From assembly GCF_022370635.2 (NCBI RefSeq), contig NZ_CP092362.2:124001-188000 (forward strand): DNA of 64,000 bases. The letters are read 5' to 3'. Position 1 is the stretch's first letter; each line of letters opens with the position of its first letter. This DNA is from Mycolicibacterium crocinum. Its GTDB lineage: Bacteria > Actinomycetota > Actinomycetes > Mycobacteriales > Mycobacteriaceae. The notes below the pieces were generated by a model, which searched no databases, had not been told where the DNA came from, and was given only the letters and a program-made list of their open reading frames with translations. Of the stretch, positions 25,849 to 33,906 are shown piece by piece. The position numbers and the translations under genes are program-made.

Positions 25849-27309
25849 GTGGTAGACGACCCACGGAGTGCAGTCATGAGAACGTGGACGCTCCCGCTAG
25901 GTGACGCAACTTTGCAGGGCCAAAGCGTCTACGACGTGGAGGATCCGTGTACCGGCGACGTGCTGACCCAGGTGCCCGACTGCAGCAGTGAGGATGTCGA
26001 CAGGGTGGTGGCGACTGCACATGCCGCTCAACGCGATTGGGCGCTGCGGACGCCTCGCCAGCGCGGCACCGCGCTGCGGGCTTTGGCGACACTCATGCGC
26101 GATCACTCTGAAGAGCTCGCGCTGCTCGACGCAATTGACGGCGGCTTTCCACTGCCTGCGATGCGCGACGACGTCACGTGGGCGGCCGACGTGCTCGAGC
26201 TGATGGCAGACGACGCGCTCGACCTCGGCGGACGGACTATTCCACTCTCGGCGAACCTGCACTACACGCTGCAGCAGCCCTACGGCGTAGTCGCTCGAAT
26301 CGTCCCCTTCAATCATCCCGTCCTATTTGCAGGATCCAAGATCGCCGCTCCGCTGATGGCGGGGAACGCCGTGGTGCTCAAAGCTCCCGATCAAACACCG
26401 TTGTCGGCCATCCGGCTCGCCGAGCTCGCCAGGGAGGTCCTGCCCGAAGGCCTATTCGGGGTGGTAACCGGGCACGGGGCAACTGCCGGCGCCGCGTTGG
26501 TTGCCCATCCACTAGTCCGGCGAATCGGCTTCATCGGCTCCCCGGGCACGGGCCGACATATCCAGCGCTTGGCGGCCGAGCACGGCGTCAAATACGTCAC
26601 GCTGGAACTCGGCGGCAAGAACCCGATGATCGTCATGCCCGACGCCGACCTCGAGGCGGCTGCCAAAAGCGCCGTGGTAGGGATGAACTTCACCACCACC
26701 GCGGGCCAATCATGCGGATCAACAAGCAGACTGCTGCTGCACGAAGCGATCGCTGACGAGGTGATTGATCTGGTCGTCGATCAGGTCGCTGCCATCAAGG
26801 TAGGCGACCCGCTCGTTGACGGCACGGACATGGGACCCGTCATCGACCAAGCGCAATACTCAAAGTCGTTGCGGGCCATCGAGTCAGGACGGGCGGGCGG
26901 CGCCAGCGTACTTACCGGTGGAGGACGCGCGCAGGGTGTTGGTAGCAAAGGCTGGTATGTCGCCCCGACCGTATTGGCTGGAGTGGCACCACAAGCCGAT
27001 GTCGCCCGCGACGAGATCTTCGGGCCCGTTCTTTCGGTGCTGACCGTCCGTGACGAAGCCGAGGCTGTCGAAGTTGCCAACAGCGTCGAGTTCGGGTTGA
27101 CCGCCGCGGTGTGGACCAACGACGTAAGCCAAGCCCACCGCATGGCTGCGGGACTTGATGCCGGCTACGTCTGGATAAACGGCAGTGCACGCCATTACTG
27201 GGGGTTGCCCTTCGGCGGTTGGAAATCGTCAGGTGTTGGATCCGAAGAGTCCACGGAGGAACTGTTGTCCTACACCCAAGTCAAGGCAGTAACCGTCACC
27301 TTGGACTGA
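25849..27309 (+). CDS. Aldehyde dehydrogenase
   Basis: 486 residues, complete. NAD(P)-binding region with PFNHPVLFAGSKIAAPLMAG-type segment, general base Glu253 in LELGGKNP and catalytic Cys289 in GQSCGS, correctly spaced; C-terminal PFGGWKSSGVG. Oxidises an aldehyde from the pathway encoded upstream. GTG 25849 has AAGGAGG seven bases upstream; ATG 25876 is a possible shorter start. It has its own promoter carrying the shared motif. Similar in family to, but clearly different from, the partial enzyme at the start of the window. Confidence 0.94.
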   Translation: MVDDPRSAVMRTWTLPLGDATLQGQSVYDVEDPCTGDVLTQVPDCSSEDVDRVVATAHAAQRDWALRTPRQRGTALRALATLMRDHSEELALLDAIDGGFPLPAMRDDVTWAADVLELMADDALDLGGRTIPLSANLHYTLQQPYGVVARIVPFNHPVLFAGSKIAAPLMAGNAVVLKAPDQTPLSAIRLAELAREVLPEGLFGVVTGHGATAGAALVAHPLVRRIGFIGSPGTGRHIQRLAAEHGVKYVTLELGGKNPMIVMPDADLEAAAKSAVVGMNFTTTAGQSCGSTSRLLLHEAIADEVIDLVVDQVAAIKVGDPLVDGTDMGPVIDQAQYSKSLRAIESGRAGGASVLTGGGRAQGVGSKGWYVAPTVLAGVAPQADVARDEIFGPVLSVLTVRDEAEAVEVANSVEFGLTAAVWTNDVSQAHRMAAGLDAGYVWINGSARHYWGLPFGGWKSSGVGSEESTEELLSYTQVKAVTVTLD

Positions 27310-27333
27310 ACTGCGTCGATGCGCTGGAAGGCG

Positions 27334-27366
27334 TCGACTGCGGACGGTGACCTTTCTCGCAGTCGA
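27334..27366 (+). terminator. Stem-loop after the aldehyde dehydrogenase gene
   Basis: Perfect 9-bp arms TCGACTGCG (27334-27342) and CGCAGTCGA (27358-27366) around a 15-base loop, 25 bases after the stop codon. There is no T-run, which is common for actinobacterial terminators. The rest of the gap to 27607 shows no gene. Confidence 0.45.
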
Positions 27367-27607
27367 AATCCTGTGGGAGAACTGCTATTTGACGTAGGGC
27401 GTCAGTCGGCCGTGCATCGGCGCCCCAGACGATAAGCGACCGATTAGAAAATCGACTCGGGACACGGCATCGCGCCGTTGCGGGTATGTGACACGCGGCT
27501 GTTTCCCCCGGAACCCCTCCGATGCCCGCGGCGGCGGCTATGTCCGGCGTCGGGTCGGGCAGCACGCAATCGACTGGTACACGCCGACTTGCGCTAGCAT
27601 CAGTTGT

Positions 27608-27636
27608 AGTTTCAAAATAGTTGTGTGAATGAAACT
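27608..27636. promoter_or_regulatory. Palindrome over the MFS gene start, possible MarR operator
   Basis: AGTTTCA (27608-27614) and TGAAACT (27630-27636) are perfect 7-bp inverted arms that straddle the GTG start of the transporter gene. A MarR-type regulator is encoded directly behind the transporter, so auto-regulation of a pump/MarR operon is plausible. Spacing of 15 bases is wide for a single MarR dimer, so this remains tentative. Confidence 0.4.
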
Positions 27637-29085
27637 GTTGTCGAACGACTGAGCCGCCGGCACAAGGCCTTCGTCCTGGCGTCCTGCTGCCTGAGCGTGC
27701 TCATTGTGTCGATCGACGTGACCATCGTCAACGTTGCAATCCCGAGCATCCGCGCCGACCTTTCGGCGTCGCCTTCGCAAATGCAGTGGGTCATTGACAT
27801 CTACACCTTGATGGTGGCCTCGCTATTGCTGCTCTCGGGTGCCATGGCCGACCGATTCGGTCGGCGGCGTACGTTGCAGATCGGGTTGACAATCTTTGCG
27901 TCGGCCTCCCTACTGTGCAGCGTGGCTCCCAACGTCGAAACGCTGATCGGCGCCCGCTTCCTGCAGGCGATCGGCGGTTCGATGCTCACTCCTGCTGGGT
28001 TGTCGATCGTCACGCAGGTGTTCACCGGCAGAGTGGAGCGCGCGCGCGTCATCGGCATATGGGGGGGCGTCGTAGGCATCTCGATGGCCTTGGGTCCGAT
28101 CATGGGCGGAATACTTCTCGAGTATGTTGACTGGCGAGCAGTGTTCTGGATCAACGTGCCGATCTGCGCGCTTGCGGTGCTGTTGACCGCGATCTTCGTT
28201 CCTGAATCCAAGTCGGTCACCATGCGCCACGTCGACCTGATCGGCTTGGTCCTGGGCATGGCCTTCCTGTTCGGACTGGTGTTCGTGCTCATCGAAGGGC
28301 CAGGGATGGGCTGGACCGACACCCGCGTCGTCGTTAGCTGTTGCCTCGCAGCGCTGGCCTTCGCGACATTCCTGCGCTACGAGTCACGCCGCCTCGACCC
28401 GTTCGTCGAGCTCCGATTCTTCCGCAGCATCCCGTTTGCTTCGGCGACGGCCATCGCGGTGTGCGCATTCGCTGCATGGGGCGCGTTCCTGTTCATGATG
28501 TCAATCTATTTGCAAGGGGAGCGCGGGCTTTCAGCGGTGAATACCGGGCTGATGTTTCTGCCCGTGGCCGTCGGCGCATTCATCTTCTCGCCCTTGTCTG
28601 GCCGGCTGGTGGGGCGATTTGGTGCCAGACCGTCGCTGATGATCGCCGGCGCATTGATCGTCGCCGCGACTCTCATGTTCGCGCAGATGAGCGACGCTAC
28701 CCCGCAATGGCGAATGCTGGTCGCCTTTGCGGTTTTCGGCGTCGGTACTTCGATGGTGAACGCACCGGTCACAACCGCGGCCGTCAGCGGTATGCCGACC
28801 GACCGCGCCGGTGCGGCGGCGGCTATCACATCCACGAGCCGACAGGTGGGCGTCGCCATCGGTGTGGCCATATGTGGCCCGGTCGCTGGTGCGGCATTGG
28901 GCGACACCAACGTCGATTTCGCGGTCTCCGCCCAGCCCCTATGGCTAGTGTTCGCTGGAGTTGGTGTGCTGATCTTCACGCTCGGTGTCTACTCGACGTC
29001 GAAGCGCGCGCTGCGCTCAGCAGAGCATCTGGCGCCGCTGATCGCAGGAACCGATCCGCGACGGGAGGCTGCCGATGTCGCGTAA
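27625..29085 (+). CDS. MFS drug/solute exporter, DHA2 (14-TMS) family
   Basis: 486 residues with about 14 hydrophobic segments. Conserved motifs are visible: DVTIVNVAIPSI in helix 1, GAMADRFGRRRTLQ in the first cytoplasmic loop, and GPIMGGILLEYVDWRAVFWINVPI, the signature of the EmrB/QacA-like proton-driven exporters. GTG start; the message may be leaderless or short-leadered because the palindrome overlaps the start. Stop overlaps the MarR gene by 11 bases, so both form one unit. It may expel toxic pathway intermediates. Confidence 0.92.
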   Translation: MNETVVERLSRRHKAFVLASCCLSVLIVSIDVTIVNVAIPSIRADLSASPSQMQWVIDIYTLMVASLLLLSGAMADRFGRRRTLQIGLTIFASASLLCSVAPNVETLIGARFLQAIGGSMLTPAGLSIVTQVFTGRVERARVIGIWGGVVGISMALGPIMGGILLEYVDWRAVFWINVPICALAVLLTAIFVPESKSVTMRHVDLIGLVLGMAFLFGLVFVLIEGPGMGWTDTRVVVSCCLAALAFATFLRYESRRLDPFVELRFFRSIPFASATAIAVCAFAAWGAFLFMMSIYLQGERGLSAVNTGLMFLPVAVGAFIFSPLSGRLVGRFGARPSLMIAGALIVAATLMFAQMSDATPQWRMLVAFAVFGVGTSMVNAPVTTAAVSGMPTDRAGAAAAITSTSRQVGVAIGVAICGPVAGAALGDTNVDFAVSAQPLWLVFAGVGVLIFTLGVYSTSKRALRSAEHLAPLIAGTDPRREAADVA

Positions 29086-29429
29086 TCCGGAAGCGGACGA
29101 GGTCTGGCGCGCGATGACCGCACTGGTCACCGACAACCGCGACAGTTGGAGGCGAGCGACCGTCGACCAGACGGGCCTACCTTTGAGTCGCATCCGGATA
29201 CTGCTCCGGCTGTCCCGCGGGTCGATGACCGTCAAAGAGGTCGCGCACGCCGTGACAATCGATCCCCCGGCGGCCACGGTGGCCGTCAACGATCTGGAGG
29301 ACCGCGGCTTAGTCATGCGTCAGACTATTCCCACCAACCGGCGGTACAAAGTGGTATCACTGACCGACGCCGGCTGGTCGATGGTGGCCACCATCAATGC
29401 GGTCGACGACCCGGCTCGGGACTGTGGAT
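29075..29429 (+). pseudogene. MarR-family regulator, 3' end removed by IS256
   Basis: From ATG 29075 the protein has the MarR winged helix: LPLSRIRILLRLSRGSMTVKEVAHAVTIDPPAATVAVNDLEDRGLVMRQ, with the wing RRYKVVSLTDAG. The normal C-terminal dimerisation helix is lost: at 29430 the sequence enters the left inverted repeat of the IS256 element, and translation would run on into IS sequence to 29527. DNA-binding parts remain but dimer formation is probably impaired, which could leave the transporter de-repressed. Confidence 0.85.
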
Positions 29430-30792
29430 CTAACGGTGTTTCCGGCACTGACACGCTGAGTGATGCTCGGCGAGAAAGGTGCCGTGATGACGACACTGGA
29501 CGATGTGGCGAAGAAGAAGGCGGCTGAGCAGTCCGAAGGCCAGAAGGCTGCGGTCGAACTGGTCCGATTGGCCCAGGAGCAGGGCTTGTCGCTGACCGGG
29601 CCCGACGGGCTGCTCAAGCAGTTGACCAAGACGGTCCTCGAGACCGCGCTCAATGAGGAGATGACCGAGCACCTCGGCTATGAGAAACACGACCCGCCCG
29701 AGACGGGGTCGGGCAACATCCGCAACGGCACCCGCACCAAGACGGTGCTGACCGACACCACCGGCCCGGTCGAACTTGACGTGCCGCGCGATCGGGCATC
29801 GACCTTCGAGCCTCAGATCGTCAAGAAACGCCAACGTCGCCTGAACGGCGTGGACGAGGTCGTGCTGTCGCTGTACGCGAAGGGCTTGACCACCGGTGAG
29901 ATCTCGGCGCACTTCGCCGAGATCTACGGGGCGTCGGTATCCAAAGAGACGATCAGCCGCATCACCGACAAGGTGCTTGAGGAGATGAACGACTGGTCGG
30001 TGCGACCGCTGGATGAAACCTACGCCGCGATCTTCATCGACGCGATCGTGGTCAAGGTCCGCGACGGCCAAGTCGCCAACCGGCCGTTCTACGCTGCCAT
30101 CGGGGTCACCCTGGCCGGGGAACGCGACATCCTCGGCTTGTGGGCCGGCACCGGCGGGGAGGGCGCCAAGTTCTGGATGAGCGTGCTCACCGACCTACGC
30201 AACCGCGGCATCAAGGACACCTTCTTCGTCGTCTGCGACGGGCTCAAGGGACTGCCCGAGGTGGTGGGCAATGTGTGGCCGCAGGCGATCGTGCAGACGT
30301 GCATCATTCATCTGCTGCGCAACACTTTTCGGCTCACGTCCCGCAAGTACTGGGACGAGATCAAGCGCGACGTCAAGCCGATCTACACTGCGGTCAACGC
30401 GACCGCGGCTCGGGCGGCGTTCGACGAGCTGGCCGAGAAATGGGGGCAGCGCTACCCGGCAGTGATCCGGCTCTGGGACAACGCCTGGGCGGAGTTCATT
30501 CCGTTCCTGGACTACGACGTGGAGATCCGGCGAGTGATCTGCTCGACGAACGCGATCGAGTCGCTCAACGCCCGCTACCGCCGCGCGATCAAGGCCCGCG
30601 GACACTTCCCCTCCGAGCAGGCGGCGCTCAAGTGCCTGTATCTGGTGACCCGATCACTGGACCCGACCGGTGTCGGCAGGGCACGATGGACGATGCGGTG
30701 GAAACCTGCCCTCAATGCGTTCGCGATCACCTTCGCCGACCGATTCCCGGCAGCCGAAACCTACTGATGAAAAACGCCGGAAACACCGTTAG
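29430..30792 (+). mobile_element. Intact IS256-family element (copy 2)
   Basis: The ends are perfect 17-bp inverted repeats: CTAACGGTGTTTCCGGC at 29430-29446 and its reverse complement at 30776-30792. One complete transposase gene lies between. The flanking bases (ACTGTGGAT on the left, CGAGATAGA on the right) do not form a target duplication. The element interrupts a MarR gene on one side and a tyrosine recombinase on the other, so the present position reflects a deletion or rearrangement, not a simple insertion. Confidence 0.93.
29487..30767 (+). CDS. IS256-family transposase (Mutator type), intact
   Basis: 426 residues from ATG 29487 (AGAAAGG upstream; an in-frame ATG at 29463 and GTG at 29460 are longer options). 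Shows the family blocks: EHLGYEKHD, PRDRASTFEPQIVKKRQ, the catalytic Asp in IFIDAIVVKVRDG, the second Asp in VVCDGLKGLPE, QTCIIHLLRNTF, and the catalytic Glu in STNAIESLNARYRR. Complete to the C terminus, so the element is probably still mobile. About two-thirds of residues match the dead copy at 1.0-2.3 kb by eye, so the two are different elements of one family. Confidence 0.95.
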   Translation: MTTLDDVAKKKAAEQSEGQKAAVELVRLAQEQGLSLTGPDGLLKQLTKTVLETALNEEMTEHLGYEKHDPPETGSGNIRNGTRTKTVLTDTTGPVELDVPRDRASTFEPQIVKKRQRRLNGVDEVVLSLYAKGLTTGEISAHFAEIYGASVSKETISRITDKVLEEMNDWSVRPLDETYAAIFIDAIVVKVRDGQVANRPFYAAIGVTLAGERDILGLWAGTGGEGAKFWMSVLTDLRNRGIKDTFFVVCDGLKGLPEVVGNVWPQAIVQTCIIHLLRNTFRLTSRKYWDEIKRDVKPIYTAVNATAARAAFDELAEKWGQRYPAVIRLWDNAWAEFIPFLDYDVEIRRVICSTNAIESLNARYRRAIKARGHFPSEQAALKCLYLVTRSLDPTGVGRARWTMRWKPALNAFAITFADRFPAAETY

Positions 30793-31479
30793 CGAGATAG
30801 ACCCGAAGCGGATGGAGCGTGTCTGCAGGTAGTCGTCGATGAGGATGATCAGGTCTCTCGCGACGGGTATGCGACGGTCTTTGTTGCCCTTCCCGCGCAC
30901 GTGCAGCACGCCGCCGTCGTCGGTGCGTCGGATGTCGCCCACGTTGGCGTTGAGGAGTTCCTCGGCCCGCAGGCCGGCCAACAGCGAAGTGAAAACGATG
31001 GCGCGGTCGCGCTCGGGCCAGTCGCTGGGTCGAGTAGAACCTTGATCGGCGTCGATGGCAGTGACCAGTTCGGTGACGGCGTGCGCCGGGTAGCTCTTGG
31101 GGAGGCTCTTCGGCACTTTCGGCCGACCGATCAGCGGCATCGGGTTGGCCTCGAGAAGTTCTGCAGTAAATAGAAAGGCGCACAACGTATTCCACGTCGA
31201 CCAGCAGCGTCGGATCGATGCTGGGGAGTGGGTGCCGGCGTAGGTGGCGAACGCGGGGCGCAGGTTGTCCTTCGTCAGTTCGTCGACTCGCAAGTGTGCG
31301 ACGGCGTCAGGGGTGTGGGCCAGCAGAACGGCGATGGCTTCGAAGTCTTGACGGTAGGCCTTGATTGTGTGCGGTGACGGTTTGCGCACCGCGCGGTCGG
31401 CCAGGAAGTCGACGAACCAGCTCGGATGCGCGACTGCGGCTTCGGCCTGCAGTTCGGAGGGGACCACATCTTCCATCAT
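30793..31479 (-). pseudogene. Tyrosine recombinase/integrase, C-terminal catalytic part lost
   Basis: The protein (reading leftwards from ATG 31479) has the SAM-like core-binding domain (SPHTIKAYRQDFEAIAVLL) and the start of the catalytic domain with the first Arg at residue 171 (SLLAGLRAEELLNANV) and the Lys region VRGKGNKDRRIPV. After DYLQTRSIRFGS it runs into the IS256 right repeat, so the HxxR, His/Trp and nucleophilic Tyr are missing. It cannot catalyse strand exchange. XerC/D-like or phage/ICE integrase type. Confidence 0.85.
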
Positions 31480-31492
31480 CGCAGAGGACTCG

Positions 31493-31512
31493 TGGATAAC
31501 AGTCGTTATCCA
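31493..31512. promoter_or_regulatory. Perfect palindrome upstream of the integrase fragment
   Basis: TGGATAAC and GTTATCCA, 8-bp arms with a 4-base spacer AGTC, lie 14 bases upstream of the recombinase start. This could be its operator or a strand-exchange core site of the lost element. Confidence 0.4.
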
Positions 31513-31530
31513 TGACTAGCTCCTCCAGGG

Positions 31531-31839
31531 ATGAATCATGGGTCCGAGCCCGGTATCGATTGTCTGCGCTGTGGTGTGATCACGGAAGCCGCCAACGACG
31601 TCATCGTCGAGCCCTGGTCGGCTGCGCTGCGTCTGCTGATGCGCCGCGCCGCCGACCGTCACCAGATCGCCGACACCGCAGCCATTGACACCCTGGCGCA
31701 GGTCATCCCGGAAATGGCGGCCTACCGGTCACTCACCCAACGCAAACCCTTCGAGTTGGCGTTCCTCACCGCGCTGGTCGACGACGTCCTCCTGCCCGCA
31801 CTCTCCATCGCACCGCCAACGAAGGAAGACCGCTCGTGA
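31531..31839 (+). pseudogene. TetR-family regulator, C-terminal half only
   Basis: About 90 residues resemble the ligand-binding domain of TetR regulators: VIVEPWSAALRLLMRRAADRHQI, then IPEMAAYRSLTQRKPFELAFLTALVDDVLLPAL. The N-terminal helix-turn-helix is absent; the sequence before residue 15 has no family likeness. The stop overlaps the next start by GTGA. It looks like the surviving end of a TetR gene whose 5' part was removed when the mobile element next to it arrived. Confidence 0.6.
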
Positions 31840-31970
31840 AGTATCGACCACTCGGGTCCACCGGGGTCCGCAGCCCGCGGTGGTCACCACGTCCGTCGCA
31901 GCGGTGTGCAGCTGTGTGGGTTCGGCCGCATCCGGGGTTTGCGCTGGACCCGTGGTGGCGGGTCTGACCG
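31836..31970 (+). pseudogene. Aldo/keto reductase start, truncated after about 12 residues
   Basis: GTG 31836 begins VKYRPLGSTGVRS, the usual first strand of aldo/keto reductases, and overlaps the TetR-fragment stop by four bases, a natural operon arrangement. After that the likeness ends and a stop follows at about 31970. Only the N-terminal signature supports this call. Confidence 0.5.
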
Positions 31971-31984
31971 TTTAACCTCCTGGT

Positions 31985-32760
31985 GTGCACCGTTCGTCGA
32001 TGTTCAAGCTGGTCGGGTTGGTCGCCGTGGCGGCGTTTATCGGAGGATGCGACGCGACGTCCGCCGGTCCGCCGACGACGTCGAGCACCGCCGAGGTGGT
32101 GCCACCCCTGGATCCGGCGATGGGCCTGCCGGCCAACGCCGTCGAGGACGCCGTCGGCATGCTCCACGGCATCGCCGACGAGCTCTTGAAGGCCTCGGGG
32201 GTTCCCGGCATGGCGGTCGCCGTGGTGCACGGTGGAAAGACGGTGTACGCCAGGGGTTTCGGCGTGAAGGATGTTTGCAATGGGGATGCACCGGGCAACA
32301 GGGTCGATCCGGATCCGGTGTTTCAGCTGGCGTCGCTGTCGAAGTCGCTGAGTTCGACCGTCGTCGCCCACCAGGTGGGGGCGGCTGCGGTCTCGTGGAA
32401 CACCCCGGTGGTGGAGAAGCTTCCGTGGTTCGCGCTCGCCGACCCCACCGTGACGAGGATGGTGACGGTCGGTGACATGTTCGCGCACCGCTCGGGGCTG
32501 CCTGATCAGGCGGGCGATCTGCTGGAGGACCTGGGTTACGACCGCGCCCACGTGCTCGAACACCTGCGTCAGTTGCCGCTGGGCGAGTTCCGGACGTCGT
32601 ATGAGTACACCAATTTCGGGTTGACCGCTGGTGCCGAGGCGGTGGCCGTCGGTGCGGGCACGTCGTGGGAGAGCCTGTGCCAAGAAGTGCTGTAAGGCCC
32701 GCTGGGCATGACGATTTGAGTGCGGGTCTTGACCAGGTCGTCGCGGTGCTCGACGATCGC
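31985..32760 (+). pseudogene. Beta-lactamase/CubicO-type serine hydrolase lipoprotein, stopped early
   Basis: From GTG 31985: signal peptide with lipobox IGGC (Cys22), then a class C beta-lactamase-like domain with the SxxK motif Ser117-Leu-Ser-Lys120 and the YxN motif in YEYTNFG near residue 212. Translation stops at TAA 32693-32695 after CQEVL, yet the same frame continues with GPLGMT, the expected next family residues. A Tyr codon has therefore probably become a stop. The remaining 3' part of a gene of about 450-500 residues is missing. Likely exported to the membrane face if made, but inactive. Confidence 0.75.
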
Positions 32761-32880
32761 GGGGGGGCGCAGTGATGGTCGCGTCGGCGACCGCGGAGCT
32801 CAACCTGGACGCTGTGCGCGCGACGACCGCAACGCTGACGGCGTCGGCATCGTCGTTCTTGGGTCCGTGGCCAGTCGAGA

Positions 32881-33231
32881 GCATCCGTACACGCCTACCA
32901 AAACGACACCACAGCAGGGCGGGACAGTCTGCTGGTGTGTGACACCGCCGAGATGGCCGCCGCGCTCAACCAACGCATCCACCGTCAACACGTCGACCGC
33001 GGCGCGGAAACCGTCAGCGCGATGGGTGGGCAGCAGATCGGGGTGGGGGAGCTGATCCTCAGCCGCCGCAACGACCCCACCATCGAATTCCACGCATCCA
33101 GCCCCAACCTCGAATCGCTGCCCTCGGTGCGCAACGGCAACCGCTGGCGCGTCGCCCACGTCGACCCGGCCACGAAGCGGGTTGCCGCGCAACGCCTCGA
33201 CGACGGCGCCCGCGCCGTCCCCTGGCCGTGA
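32881..33231 (+). pseudogene. TraA/MobF-type relaxase-helicase, internal fragment
   Basis: In one frame the sequence reads TTAGRDSLLVCDTAEMAAALNQRIH, then GAETVSAMGGQQIGVGELILSRRNDPTIEF and RNGNRWRV, ending DDGARAVPWP. This block order is typical of the helicase part of large TraA-like conjugative relaxases from actinobacterial plasmids. Both the relaxase N terminus and the rest of the helicase are missing. It marks the remains of a conjugative plasmid or integrative element. Confidence 0.65.
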
Positions 33232-33713
33232 CACTGGGACTGCCGCCAACCATCGTCTGGTTATGGCCGTGCGCCATCGACGTCGCGATAGCGCAGGCAA
33301 CACTGTGCCTACTATCGCTCAACAGGCGGACGGCCGGCGAATCCCATCGTGCTGGGACCGCTGCCACCGGGTCGAATGACCGCACCCAACGGCCAAAGGC
33401 CGAGAGAACGCCCCATGACGGTGCGCGTGTAAGCGACGGCGCCGGTGAGGAGCGCCTGGCCATCGCGCCGCCGAGGGGTACCGCTGGCGCCGCGGTGATC
33501 GCCGCGGGAGACCCGGCAGTGGTGGCGCGGTGGACGCCGATCGCGGAAACCCTCGTACGGCAGGGCATCACAAGCAAAGACAGTGGGTTGGTCGCGACCA
33601 TCCTCGCGCAGCGAGAAGCCGGCATGCCGCCGAGCACGATCGGACGCGCGCACAAGGTGCACCACACGACGGTCGGCCGGATCCTCGCGGCGGCCGACGA
33701 GCTCACGCCATAG
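33228..33713 (+). pseudogene. DUF2637-type plasmid protein, N-terminally truncated
   Basis: GTG 33228 overlaps the preceding stop. The protein keeps the last hydrophobic segment of DUF2637 membrane proteins (IVWLWPCAIDVAIAQATLCLLSL) and the usual C-terminal helix-turn-helix (WTPIAETLVRQGITSKDSGLVATILAQREAGMPPSTIGRAHKVHHTTVGRILAAADEL). Upstream membrane segments are gone. Such proteins are encoded by actinobacterial plasmids and integrative elements beside replication and transfer genes, which fits the TraA fragment just before it. It may still be translated. Confidence 0.65.
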
Positions 33714-33906
33714 CGGGAACTGGACGTCGGAGCGCCATCGAACACTAAGCCTCGATCCACCGGTGAGCTGTCGGTGTGAAGTCGATTTCGATTGTGTGCG
33801 TTGGGCCCGGGGTGTGCCGTGAGGTGGGTGTGTGTGATGGCCCGATCTCGGTATCGGCTTGTTCCTGTGGGTCTTTCGTCTCGTGCGGGCGGTTGGGGTT
33901 GCTCTG

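Noticed and set aside
32775-32942. Short open frame of 55 codons between the serine hydrolase and the TraA fragment
   Set aside because: No ribosome site and no domain; the TraA-like protein is read in another frame through its end.
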